Shown here piece after piece: positions 17,433-25,428 of a stretch of 64,000 nucleotides of DNA. The stretch is taken from positions 5,828,001 to 5,892,000 of the forward strand of contig NZ_JAGSHX010000006.1 of the NCBI RefSeq assembly GCF_018138715.1, given 5' to 3'. The notes under the pieces are model-generated. The model saw nothing but the letters and a program-made list of their open reading frames with translations, searched no databases and was not told the DNA's origin. The DNA is from Streptomyces asiaticus (GTDB lineage Bacteria; Actinomycetota; Actinomycetes; Streptomycetales; Streptomycetaceae). Numbering within the stretch: the first letter of the stretch is position 1; every line of letters starts with the position of its first letter. A program made the translations under genes and the position numbers.

Positions 17433-20400
17433 TCAGACAAGTCCCCGGCGCCGCTTGTGCCAGTACGCAGAAACGGCTCCGCGAAGAATGGCGTAACTGC
17501 GCTTTTCCTTCTCCGGGTTGATTCCTATCAGCCTATTGTGCTGCATATGGAGAAGTGATGTGATGGTGCCTTCGTTGGCCGGATGAGCCTTGTCGATACC
17601 TATGGCCACCGCATAATTCTGGCTCGCTTCCGACGGCTGCCACAGCGTCTTGAGCGTAGGAGCGGAAAATATCTCCGCAAGCCTTTCGGCGGCTCTTCCG
17701 GGTACAATCAACCTTTCTGCCTCAGCGCGGTGCTTTTTATAGTATTCGTGTTCGGCCTCCTTCTGGAAAGCATGATGAACCCAGGATGCCCAGTCCCAGG
17801 ATCCAAGGGAATCGAGGAGCGCCGCATAGTTGAGGGCCGCCCACAGTTCGTCGGCCATATTAATCCCGCTGTGCGCTCGGCCCCTTAGCTGAATAAGTGC
17901 GGAAGTGCTGTCCTGGTGGAAAATCTCTTCGGCCCAGCTCATTGCCGCGCGGCCGCCGTAGCGATGTTCCTCCGGTTCATATGAAGCCAGTTGCATCGAG
18001 GAGATGGCACCAGACATCTGCAGCCGTCGTGTATGCCGCTCCAAGGCGGTGAGGACATGATTTCGGAGAGCCTCGGCATCCCCGTGAAAGCGGACCCGCA
18101 GATGTGGCTGAGGATCGCGGTATCTCATGAAGAACCAACGTCGCACATGCGGTCTTACTTCTTCAAGGAGCAGCGGAAGCTGGTGCGTGATAAAGAAGTT
18201 CTGTCTCTCTGATTGTGCGTAGAACTTTGCAAACAGCCATTTACCTCCGGGGGGATGGACAGTCTTGTTCTCTTCATGGACTACTGTGATCTTCTGTCCG
18301 GTGAATGGGGCGGGCGGGCGATGACGAGACTTCAGCGGTATGATGAGTTCATTACTGTGACCGTTGAGCCAGCCCAGTCGTCGGCCGCCATCCGTCATAT
18401 CCTCGAGGAGGGAGACCTCCCCTCGAGTCAACTCCTGGCGCAGCATCTTTCGATGCCAATGATCGTTGAGGTCGATGCATATCGCCTGGTCCCGCCGTTT
18501 GATGTGAACGGTGTCCGGCACCCGGTAACGCTCGCGCCATTCGTCCAGACTTCTATTCCATGCCCGCCAACTCTTGGAAGTGTCCCGCATATGACGGTCG
18601 GCCTTCCACCGCAGTGGTGACAGCACGGTTCTTCCGTGTGTCACGCGTGGCAGGACCGGAAGAGCCTCGAGGCCGGCCCATCGCCACGCATACCATGGTT
18701 TGGCGCAAGAGAAGCTGAAGTCACTGAGCAATCGGGCCAGGTTCGGTGCTCCAGATTCCAAGTCCAGCATGTGGGGCACAACGGGGGTGACCCGTTGCCC
18801 AGTACGCCGCCAGGTGATCTCAAAACCACGAGCGTTTGATGAAACCAGCAGTTCTCGCCAGTCTATGACGCCCGGTTTTCGGAGGTCAGAGAACACCCCC
18901 AAGGGAATTTCAAAAGGCAGGAGATTCGTGGGAACCTGTATGACATTCAGTGCTCGAGGTGAGCTGGGGGTGAAGGTGACCTGCGCGTCGATGGTTTCCT
19001 CGTCACCTCCGGAACTCATGAGCTGGGCGGTGGTTCGGGAGGAGTCGAGAAGATGAGAGAATCGAGCTGTCGCAGCGCCTGCCACCCATGATCCGGCGAA
19101 CGGTGAGGTGAGCAATTGAAAGTCACCGTTGTCCAGATCATGCGGATCGCGTGCCAAGACCTGAAGGCACAACTCCAGCGATCGAAGAGGCACCTGAGGC
19201 TTGCCACCGGACAAATGATTCAGTATTTCGTCCGTGAGGGCTAATTCTCGGTCACCCGCCAGTAGGGCATCGTGTACGATTTCGCCGAGAAATCGTCGTC
19301 TCTCGAGTGTCGCTGCTGTCTCTCGTCTAGACTCCTCATGCAGTAATCCCTCCGCAGGCGGATTGCGATAGCCACTGGGGTAGCCAAGACCTTTGTGTGG
19401 GTCGATCAATTCCGGAAGTGCCACAGCCGTGTGGATCCCGTACTTATCCCGGAACTTGACCAAATAATCGTTCAAGTGCGCACGCGGTTCGGCTTCCGGG
19501 GCTATGCGCCAGATGGTCGTGGCGTAGTTCTCCACTTCCTGGACGACCATGTGCGGCAGGGTTACCCGAACTCCAGAGCGCATTCCCGCGTTAATCGCAG
19601 GTTCTACTCCCTGTGACGTTTCCCGGATCGCTGCGAGTGCCCGATCCCAAGCGGCCCTTCCCGCACCCGATCCACTCTCTTCGTAGTCGGTAAGCGCAGA
19701 TTGGACTTTCCTGAATCCATGCCCCGCAGCTGTTTCGATGAGTGCGTTACTCAGCTGCTCGGAATAGGTTTGGTCGATTTTGTTGGGAGAAATCGACGTG
19801 AGGAGGAAGCCATAGGAGATCATTTGAGCCAGCAAGCGGTCGATATCGCTCTCCGAGTACTGCGGGAAGGCGACCCCTGCGCTCTTTATCAGGTGATCGT
19901 ACGGTATTGGCCCGCGTGCCGCTTCCAACAACCACTCAATGAACCCAGAGCAGCGAATGGAGGTCTCCCTCTGCGCTGTTCCTGACCTTGGCGATCTCTC
20001 CGCCCCGGCCACGACCCATGAGATATAGATGCGGCCGTCACGCACGGCGTGCAGGTTGTTGATCACCACGTTTACCCGACGCCGAATGGTTTCAACGTTC
20101 AACCACTGGGATACCGCCTCGTGCAGCCAATGACCGTCCAGGCTGGCAGATTTCTTGTTCGGGTCCCCATGAGTGACATCGGCAACTGGTCCGAGGGAGG
20201 AGCGCGCCACGCCGGCGAAGAGTCCGAACGGGGTTGACCTCCCCTCCATGCGCAAGGCGTACCGGGTCATGGACATCGCGATACTGGTGAGCTTTTTCAA
20301 GCTGAGCTCGCGGCCGCTTTCCACGTCGTCGAGCGCGCGCGAGAGAGCTGCGCTGGCTATGTGGACTGCCTCGCGGAGCACGGCGTCCTTTGCGAGATTG

Positions 20401-20540
20401 CTGATATATGTAACGAGGTCGGCCCGGGTTGTCGTTCCGTCGTCCGTCAGCGCAGGACTGGCGACGTGCCGCCGATGCCTGGGCAGTGCGGAAACTCGCA
20501 ACGTAAGCGTGTCGCATGCGTTGAAAACGAGGTTGTCCAT
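17433..20540 (-). CDS. lanB: Full-length class I lanthipeptide dehydratase LanB
   Basis: A 1035-residue dehydratase, the usual length of a complete LanB. The N-terminal ~700 residues are the glutamylation domain (RMEGRSTPFGLFAGVARSS near residue 100; LNVIQVPTNLLPFEIPLG). The C-terminal ~300 residues are the SpaB-C elimination domain (WLFAKFYAQSERQNFFI; RRWFFMRYRDPQPHLRVRF; ASYEPEEHRYGG). Known LanB enzymes use Glu-tRNA to activate Ser/Thr and then eliminate glutamate. The domains are fused here rather than split as in thiopeptide systems. ATG start at 20540. A terminator-like hairpin lies in the 88 bases between the precursor stop and this gene. Base composition is lower in GC than in neighbours outside the cluster. 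Confidence 0.96.
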   Translation of the reverse strand: MDNLVFNACDTLTLRVSALPRHRRHVASPALTDDGTTTRADLVTYISNLAKDAVLREAVHIASAALSRALDDVESGRELSLKKLTSIAMSMTRYALRMEGRSTPFGLFAGVARSSLGPVADVTHGDPNKKSASLDGHWLHEAVSQWLNVETIRRRVNVVINNLHAVRDGRIYISWVVAGAERSPRSGTAQRETSIRCSGFIEWLLEAARGPIPYDHLIKSAGVAFPQYSESDIDRLLAQMISYGFLLTSISPNKIDQTYSEQLSNALIETAAGHGFRKVQSALTDYEESGSGAGRAAWDRALAAIRETSQGVEPAINAGMRSGVRVTLPHMVVQEVENYATTIWRIAPEAEPRAHLNDYLVKFRDKYGIHTAVALPELIDPHKGLGYPSGYRNPPAEGLLHEESRRETAATLERRRFLGEIVHDALLAGDRELALTDEILNHLSGGKPQVPLRSLELCLQVLARDPHDLDNGDFQLLTSPFAGSWVAGAATARFSHLLDSSRTTAQLMSSGGDEETIDAQVTFTPSSPRALNVIQVPTNLLPFEIPLGVFSDLRKPGVIDWRELLVSSNARGFEITWRRTGQRVTPVVPHMLDLESGAPNLARLLSDFSFSCAKPWYAWRWAGLEALPVLPRVTHGRTVLSPLRWKADRHMRDTSKSWRAWNRSLDEWRERYRVPDTVHIKRRDQAICIDLNDHWHRKMLRQELTRGEVSLLEDMTDGGRRLGWLNGHSNELIIPLKSRHRPPAPFTGQKITVVHEENKTVHPPGGKWLFAKFYAQSERQNFFITHQLPLLLEEVRPHVRRWFFMRYRDPQPHLRVRFHGDAEALRNHVLTALERHTRRLQMSGAISSMQLASYEPEEHRYGGRAAMSWAEEIFHQDSTSALIQLRGRAHSGINMADELWAALNYAALLDSLGSWDWASWVHHAFQKEAEHEYYKKHRAEAERLIVPGRAAERLAEIFSAPTLKTLWQPSEASQNYAVAIGIDKAHPANEGTITSLLHMQHNRLIGINPEKEKRSYAILRGAVSAYWHKRRRGLV

Positions 20541-20572
20541 CTGTACCTATCCCGCTCGCTTTGCAGAAAAAT

Positions 20573-20609
20573 GAGCGGGGAGGGCCCGCTGGGAATGGCC
20601 TCCCCGCTC
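20573..20609 (-). terminator. Attenuator hairpin with T-run between precursor and lanB
   Basis: Read on the minus strand, a 13-bp stem (GAGCGGGGAGGCC against its complement with one bulged base) is followed directly by ATTTTTC, an intrinsic-terminator layout that is rare in this GC-rich DNA. It lies after the precursor stop (20629) and before the lanB start (20540), so partial termination would give excess precursor mRNA. Confidence 0.8.
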
Positions 20610-20628
20610 GTATCGCACTATGTGAGTG

Positions 20629-20850
20629 TCAGCACAGCAGGCACATGGAGACAGGATCAAGCGTGCTGGGCGAGCCCCCACCAGTGCTGCAGCAGTCGGC
20701 GGTGACCCAGCACATTGTGCTGGTCGTGGCGGATTCTTCGAGGGTCGTCCCATTGCCGGTTACCGGTGTGAGCTGGATATCCAGATCGAGATCCAGGTCT
20801 GCAAGGGAGCGGGAGTCCGCTCTTTCTTCGAGAAGCGGGATGGCGGCCAT
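20629..20850 (-). CDS. lanA: Class I lanthipeptide precursor peptide
   Basis: A 73-residue peptide behind a clear AAGGAG ribosome-binding site. The leader (about residues 1-40) is acidic and contains SLADLDLDLDIQ, matching the LDLD-type motif of actinobacterial class I leaders such as those of microbisporicin and planosporicin (from memory). The C-terminal ~33 residues hold all five cysteines (47, 53, 54, 70, 73) and most Ser/Thr. TTSTMC and TADCC echo the SxxxC/TxxC spacing of nisin-type rings A and B but with two extra residues between them; STGGGS recalls the Gly-rich turn of planosporicin-like peptides. It ends in SMCLLC; no LanD is nearby, so AviCys is unlikely. The leader-core cleavage site is not certain. 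It lies between the secreted repeat protein and lanB. Confidence 0.92.
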   Translation of the reverse strand: MAAIPLLEERADSRSLADLDLDLDIQLTPVTGNGTTLEESATTSTMCWVTADCCSTGGGSPSTLDPVSMCLLC

Positions 20851-20874
20851 GGCTGTGCTCCTTGTCTGCTGGTG

Positions 20875-21135
20875 TCAGTGATTGCCGAGGTCGTGCGGCG
20901 GGGCCGGGGGGTTGTCTTCGTTGAATGGTGCGAACGGGGGATTGTCGAAGTCGAGCGGCGCGATCGGTCCCCGGTGGTCGTAGTTGGCGGGCGCGATCGG
21001 TCCCCGGTGGTCGTAGTTCGCCGAATGTGCGGAGAGGCCCGAATCGGCCATGGCCAGTGGGGCAACTCCCAACACGGCTATTCCTGCGGCGGCCGTGGAG
21101 ACGAAGGCCCTGACGACGAAGCGTCCATGCTTCAT
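20875..21135 (-). CDS. Small secreted protein with four 10-11-residue repeats, first gene of the lanthipeptide operon
   Basis: An 86-residue protein with a Sec signal peptide (positively charged start, hydrophobic residues ~8-27, cleavage likely after APLAMA, residue 30). The mature part is Cys-free and made of two identical ANYDHRGPIAP repeats followed by two related units (LDFDNPPFAP, FNEDNPPAPP). The first two are encoded by an exact 33-bp DNA repeat (20962 and 20995). The ATG at 21135 has GAGGAGC in front; longer upstream frames lack support. It ends 24 bases before the precursor start and so should be co-transcribed. I do not recognise a family. Possible roles: immunity, signal, carrier or a second peptide product. 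Confidence 0.8.
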   Translation of the reverse strand: MKHGRFVVRAFVSTAAAGIAVLGVAPLAMADSGLSAHSANYDHRGPIAPANYDHRGPIAPLDFDNPPFAPFNEDNPPAPPHDLGNH

Positions 21136-21821
21136 ATGTGCTCCTCGCTGTCGTATGCGTCCGATCGTGGCAGGTGAGCAAGGAAGGAACCTTGAAAGGT
21201 TCTTGAATCGCGTTGTGTGGTTCCGAAGGTCGTGCCGACGGGGCGCTTCTGATCGAGCGGGGCCAGGGTCGGCACCGACGCGCTGTACCCACGAAGCTGC
21301 GGCTACCGGGAGGAGAAGGAGCCCGGCCGCCTGCTGCACGCGCCGGGCGCTGACCGGCGCTGCGCGCGCCGGCGCCGGGCGCCCCGCGTGCCGCCGTACT
21401 GTGGATTCATGATCTGCCAACGGCCCGGGCTCATCGCTTCCTTGCGGAGTGCGGGCCGCTCCCATGACGGGAAGGGGTCAGTCAAGCGCTTATCCGGATT
21501 CATCTGTTCGGATATCGGAGTCCGAGCTCCGCATGATGTGTTAACAGTCCGTTTCGCGTGTGTCTGTCTGGGGTAGTTTTGTCCGGATTTCGAAGCTCCG
21601 CGCGTAGATCCTGTGACCAAAGCGAGACCCATAAGGTGTGGTTTAAGGGCCGGGCGTGCTCAATCATGGGGTCCATTGAGCTCGGGTCAACGGGTCACGC
21701 GCTGTGGGGGGCGCCGACTCACGAGCACACTGGGGCACCGCAGGTCTTCTCCGTCGGGGTGACGGTGGACGATGCGCGTGCCCCCTCGTAGTGGACAAGT
21801 GGACTCATGAGGAGGAGCCCG
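21136..21821. other. Intergenic region between lanthipeptide operon and oligopeptide ABC operon
   Basis: A 686-base divergent gap. It holds the SARP-like element near its left end and must hold promoters for both operons. I see no convincing coding sequence: the frames crossing it lack codon bias and ribosome-binding sites. The right-hand 300 bases are more AT-rich than average. Confidence 0.7.
21191..21207 (-). promoter_or_regulatory. Candidate SARP-binding direct repeat upstream of the lanthipeptide operon
   Basis: On the minus strand TTCAAG occurs twice exactly 11 bp apart (plus-strand CTTGAA at 21191-21196 and 21202-21207), about 56-72 bases upstream of the first operon gene. SARP regulators bind heptameric direct repeats spaced by one helical turn (11 bp). 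The same region holds an overlapping perfect inverted repeat GAACCTT-GA-AAGGTTC (21187-21202). A matching -10 element was not obvious. Confidence 0.55.
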
Positions 21822-23450
21822 ATGCGTGGTGCCAAGAGCGCCAAGTGGGTTGCCATAGCCGGCGTCGTCTCTCTCGCCGCCACGGCGTGTGGTGGCGGGG
21901 ACAGCGGCAGCTCCAATGCCAACAAGAAGGTCGATCCCAAGGGGATCGTCAGCTACGCCAACGGTGAGCCGCAGAACTCGCTGATGCCGGCCAACACCAT
22001 GGAGGCGTACGGCAGCGTCGTCATCGACTCCCTCTTCACGGGTCTCGTCGGCTACGACAAGGCCGGCAACATCACGTACGAAAACGCCGAGTCGGTCACC
22101 CCGAACAGCGACAACAGCGTGTGGACCGTCAAGCTGAAGCCGGGGTGGACGTTCCACAACGGCGAGAAGGTCACCGCGAAGTCCTACGTCGACACATGGA
22201 ACTGGGACGCCAACCCGGCCAACGGCCAGCAGAACAGCGCCTGGTACCGCGACATCGAGGGTTACGACGAGGTCCACCCGGAGAAGGGCAAGGCCAAGGC
22301 CAAGGCCATGTCCGGCCTGAAGGTCGTCGATGACAACACCTTCACCATCAAGCTGTCGAACCCGATCCCGTACTTCGCGTACAAGCTCGCCTACCAGTCC
22401 TTCTACCCGCTGCCTTCGGAGGCGCTGAAGGACCCGAAGAAGTTCGGTGAGAGCCCGGTCGGCAACGGCCCGTACAAGTTCAAGAGCTGGGAGCACAAGA
22501 AGTCGATCCAGGTCACCAACTGGGACGGTTACAAGGGCGCCAACAAGCCGAAGAACGGCGGCATCAACTTCAAGGCGTACACCTCGCCGCAGGCCGCGTA
22601 CAACGACCTGCGCTCGGACAACGTCGACACCATGCCGCTGGTGCCGGACAGCGAGCTCGCCAACTACAAGCAGGACTTCGGCAAGCGCGCCATCAACACC
22701 GAGTTCTCCGCGCTGAACACCATTAACCCCGCCTATTACACGAAGCAGTGGAAGGACATCGACCCCAAGGTCATCCAGGGCCTGTCGATGGCGATCGACC
22801 GCGAGACCATCGCCAAGACCACCTTCTTCGGCAACCGTGAGCCGGCCACCGGCTGGGTCGCCAAGGGCGTGAAGGGCTACCAGGCCGACGCGTGCGGTGA
22901 GTACTGCAAGTTCAACCCGGCCAAGGCGAAGCAGTTCATCAAGGAAGGCGGCGGCGTCCCGGGCAACAAGATCTCTATCCAGTACAACGCCGACCAGCCC
23001 CACAAGGGCTGGGTCACCGCGGTCTGCAACAGCATCACCAAGGCGACCGGTGTGAACTGCGTGGGCGACCCGGTCACCGACTTCCAGGCCGACACCGAGA
23101 TCCGTGACCAGAAGAAGGTCAAGTCGATCTACCGTTCCGGCTGGGTGCTCGACTACCCGTTCAACGGCAACTTCCTCGCCGACCTGTACGGCACCGGTGT
23201 CGACGGTAACAAGGGCGACTTCTCGGACAAGAAGTTCGACGCCCTCGTGAAGAAGGCCGACCAGGCCAAGACGGTGGACGAATCAGCGAAGCTGTACCAG
23301 GCCGCCGAGAAGGAACTGCGGAACTCGATGCCCGGCATCCCCACCTTCTACACCAAGGTCAACTCGGCCTACTCGAACAACGTGAAGAAGATCGAGTTCG
23401 ACCAGGCCGGCGACCCGATCCTCTGGAACGTCGAGGTCTTCAAGAAGTAA
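21822..23450 (+). CDS. Oligopeptide ABC transporter substrate-binding lipoprotein (operon 1)
   Basis: A 542-residue lipoprotein; the ATG at 21822 is preferred over one at 21807 because AGGAGGAG lies between them. The signal peptide ends at the lipobox TAC with lipid Cys at residue 23. The mature protein is a family-5 peptide-binding fold (VKLKPGWTFHNGEKVTAKSY; KYRSGW-like segment YRSGWVLDYPFNGNFL). It is the first of five genes encoding a complete importer. Related in sequence to the binding protein of operon 2 at 34803-36515. A long stem-loop separates it from the permease gene. Confidence 0.93.
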   Translation: MRGAKSAKWVAIAGVVSLAATACGGGDSGSSNANKKVDPKGIVSYANGEPQNSLMPANTMEAYGSVVIDSLFTGLVGYDKAGNITYENAESVTPNSDNSVWTVKLKPGWTFHNGEKVTAKSYVDTWNWDANPANGQQNSAWYRDIEGYDEVHPEKGKAKAKAMSGLKVVDDNTFTIKLSNPIPYFAYKLAYQSFYPLPSEALKDPKKFGESPVGNGPYKFKSWEHKKSIQVTNWDGYKGANKPKNGGINFKAYTSPQAAYNDLRSDNVDTMPLVPDSELANYKQDFGKRAINTEFSALNTINPAYYTKQWKDIDPKVIQGLSMAIDRETIAKTTFFGNREPATGWVAKGVKGYQADACGEYCKFNPAKAKQFIKEGGGVPGNKISIQYNADQPHKGWVTAVCNSITKATGVNCVGDPVTDFQADTEIRDQKKVKSIYRSGWVLDYPFNGNFLADLYGTGVDGNKGDFSDKKFDALVKKADQAKTVDESAKLYQAAEKELRNSMPGIPTFYTKVNSAYSNNVKKIEFDQAGDPILWNVEVFKK

Positions 23451-23462
23451 GTCGCTACGGAG

Positions 23463-23522
23463 CATTCCGTCCCGCAGCGGCGTCCGGCGATGCCGGGCGC
23501 CGCTGCGGGCGGCTCCGGAATG
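23463..23522 (+). terminator. Intercistronic stem-loop after the binding-protein gene (operon 1)
   Basis: An 18-bp stem with one wobble pair (23471-23488 with 23492-23509, loop GAT) is extended by outer arms CATTCCG/CGGAATG. It lies between the SBP stop (23450) and the permease start (23536), where such structures usually stabilise or partly terminate the message so that binding protein exceeds permease. Confidence 0.8.
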
Positions 23523-23535
23523 GACGGAGGCACCA

Positions 23536-24465
23536 ATGGGGCGCTACGTCGCGAGGCGACTGCTCCAGATGATCCCGGTATTCATCGGGACAACCCTGTT
23601 GATCTTCCTCATGGTCAACGTGCTCCCCGGCGACCCCGTACGGGCGCTGTGGGGAGACAAGCCGCCGGACCCCGCGCAGGTCGCGCAGATCCGGCACGAC
23701 AGAGGGCTAGACCTTCCGCTGTGGCAGCAGTACCTGCACTACATGGGGGGCCTGTTCCAGGGGGACTTCGGCAGGACCATCGCCGGTAACCGGCCGGTCC
23801 TCGACGAGATCACGCAGGCGTTCCCGGTGTCGATCCGGCTCGCCGCCATGGCCTGGACCTTCGAGCTCGTCGTCGGCATCACCCTGGGCGTCATCGCCGG
23901 CATCCGGCGCGGCAAGGTCATCGACACCGCCGTCACGCTGTTCACCCTGGTGGTCATCTCCGTCCCGATCTTCGTCATCGGTCTGGCCTGCCAGCTGTAC
24001 TTCGGAAACGACCTCGGGTGGATCACGCCGACCGTCCAGGACTCCACCAACTTCGGTCAGCTGATGGTCCCGGCACTGGTGCTCGGCATGGTGGGCCTCG
24101 CGTACGTGGCCCGGCTGACCCGCACCTCGATCGCGGAAAACCGGTCCGCCGACTACATCCGCACCGCCACCGCCAAGGGTCTGCCGCGCAGGCGGATCAT
24201 TACCGTGCACCTGCTGCGCAACTCGCTGATCCCCGTGGTCACCTATCTCGGCACCGACATCGGCAGCCTCATGGCCGGCGCCGTCGTGACGGAGGGCATC
24301 TTCAACGTGACCGGCGTCGGCAACCTGCTCTTCGAGGCGCTCGCCCGCCGCGAGGGTGCGGTCATCGTCGGCATCGTCACCGTTCTGGTGCTCGTCTACC
24401 TCCTCGCCAGCCTGCTCGTCGACCTGCTTTACGCGGTCCTGGACCCGAGGATTCGTTATGCCTGA
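23536..24465 (+). CDS. Peptide ABC transporter permease, DppB/OppB type (operon 1)
   Basis: A 309-residue integral membrane protein starting MGRYVARRLLQMIPVFIGTTLLIFLM, given here in part: the first helix follows immediately. About six transmembrane helices are evident. The EAA-like cytoplasmic loop (YIRTATAKGLPRRRIITVH) is the site of contact with the ATPases. The GDPVRALWG periplasmic segment after helix 1 is typical of DppB-type subunits. It forms a heterodimer with the next gene's product and overlaps it by 8 bases. Confidence 0.95.
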   Translation: MGRYVARRLLQMIPVFIGTTLLIFLMVNVLPGDPVRALWGDKPPDPAQVAQIRHDRGLDLPLWQQYLHYMGGLFQGDFGRTIAGNRPVLDEITQAFPVSIRLAAMAWTFELVVGITLGVIAGIRRGKVIDTAVTLFTLVVISVPIFVIGLACQLYFGNDLGWITPTVQDSTNFGQLMVPALVLGMVGLAYVARLTRTSIAENRSADYIRTATAKGLPRRRIITVHLLRNSLIPVVTYLGTDIGSLMAGAVVTEGIFNVTGVGNLLFEALARREGAVIVGIVTVLVLVYLLASLLVDLLYAVLDPRIRYA

Positions 24466-25417
24466 CCTCACCAAGACCCCGTCCGCGAGGGATGAGGCCG
24501 CCGCGGTCGTCGTGGGCACGCCCGTCACCTCGCACGCCGGTCCGGCGCCCGAGAAGCCGCGCAGCCTCGGCGCCGACGCTTGGCGGGACCTGCGCCGCAA
24601 CCCGCTGTTCGTGGTCTCCGGACTGCTGATCCTGGTGATCCTGCTCGTCGCTGCGTTCCCCGGTCTGTTCACCGGCGCCAACCCGAACACCGGCGACCAG
24701 GCCAACCACTTCCTGGGCAAGCCGAACCTCGGCCACGTCTTCCAGGAGGACTGGTTCGGCTACGACGGCACGGGCCGCAGCCTGTACGCGCGGGTGCTCT
24801 ACGGCGCCCGCAACTCGATCATCGTCGGCCTCGGTGTGACCCTCCTCGTCACCGTCTTCGGCGGTCTGATGGGCATGCTCGCCGGCTACTTCGGCGGATT
24901 CTGGGACAGCCTTATCTCGCGTCTGACCGACGTGTTCTTCGGCATCCCGTTCCTGCTCGGCTCGATGGTCGTGCTCAACGCCTTCACCGACCGCACCGTC
25001 TGGGTGGTCACGGGCGCGCTGGCCTTCCTGGGGTGGACGCAGATCGCCCGTGTCATGCGCGGCGCGGTCATCACGACCAAGCACGCGGACTACGTGGTGG
25101 CGGCCAAGGCCCTGGGCGCCGGCACCAGGCGGATCCTGTTCCGGCACATCCTGCCGAACGCGATCGCACCGGTGATCGTCGTCGCGACCATCTCGCTCGG
25201 CACATATATCGTCGCTGAGTCGACGCTGTCCTATCTGGGCCTCGGGCTCGGTGGCGACTCCATATCCTGGGGCGGCGACATCTCGGACGGCACCCAGTTC
25301 ATCCGCAACTTCCCGCACGTACTGCTCTTCCCGGCCGGCGCCCTGAGCATCACCGTGCTGGCGTTCATCATGATGGGCGACGCCGTGCGCGAAGCCCTCG
25401 ACCCGAAGCTGCGCTGA
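24458..25417 (+). CDS. Peptide ABC transporter permease, DppC/OppC type (operon 1)
   Basis: A 319-residue membrane protein with an extended cytoplasmic N-terminus (~45 residues) and then DppC-type helices (NPLFVVSGLLILVILLVAAF). The family landmarks are GTGRSLYARVLYGARNSI-like (in part DGTGRSLYARVLYGA), the EAA loop (YVVAAKALGAGTRRILFRH) and the C-terminal GDAVREALDPKLR. The ATG at 24458 is chosen because it overlaps the upstream stop by 8 bases, the same coupling seen at other junctions in this operon and in operon 2. Confidence 0.95.
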   Translation: MPDLTKTPSARDEAAAVVVGTPVTSHAGPAPEKPRSLGADAWRDLRRNPLFVVSGLLILVILLVAAFPGLFTGANPNTGDQANHFLGKPNLGHVFQEDWFGYDGTGRSLYARVLYGARNSIIVGLGVTLLVTVFGGLMGMLAGYFGGFWDSLISRLTDVFFGIPFLLGSMVVLNAFTDRTVWVVTGALAFLGWTQIARVMRGAVITTKHADYVVAAKALGAGTRRILFRHILPNAIAPVIVVATISLGTYIVAESTLSYLGLGLGGDSISWGGDISDGTQFIRNFPHVLLFPAGALSITVLAFIMMGDAVREALDPKLR

Positions 25418-25428
25418 GGGAGGCGTAC

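Larger units (their letters stand above)
10218..21135 (-). other. Class I lanthipeptide biosynthetic gene cluster
   Basis: Seven genes on one strand, in transcription order: secreted repeat protein, precursor, LanB dehydratase, LanC cyclase, JmjC/cupin oxygenase, ABC exporter, AfsR/SARP regulator. Gaps are short (24 to ~140 bases). The stretch ~13.1-20.9 kb is visibly lower in GC than the flanking genes, and the cluster sits between typA and an oligopeptide ABC operon. No dedicated LanP protease, LanD decarboxylase or LanI/LanFEG immunity genes were found in the window. Confidence 0.9.

Noticed and set aside
20629..20850. C-terminal AviCys formation from the terminal Cys of the precursor
   Set aside because: No LanD-type flavoprotein decarboxylase is encoded in the cluster or elsewhere in the window.
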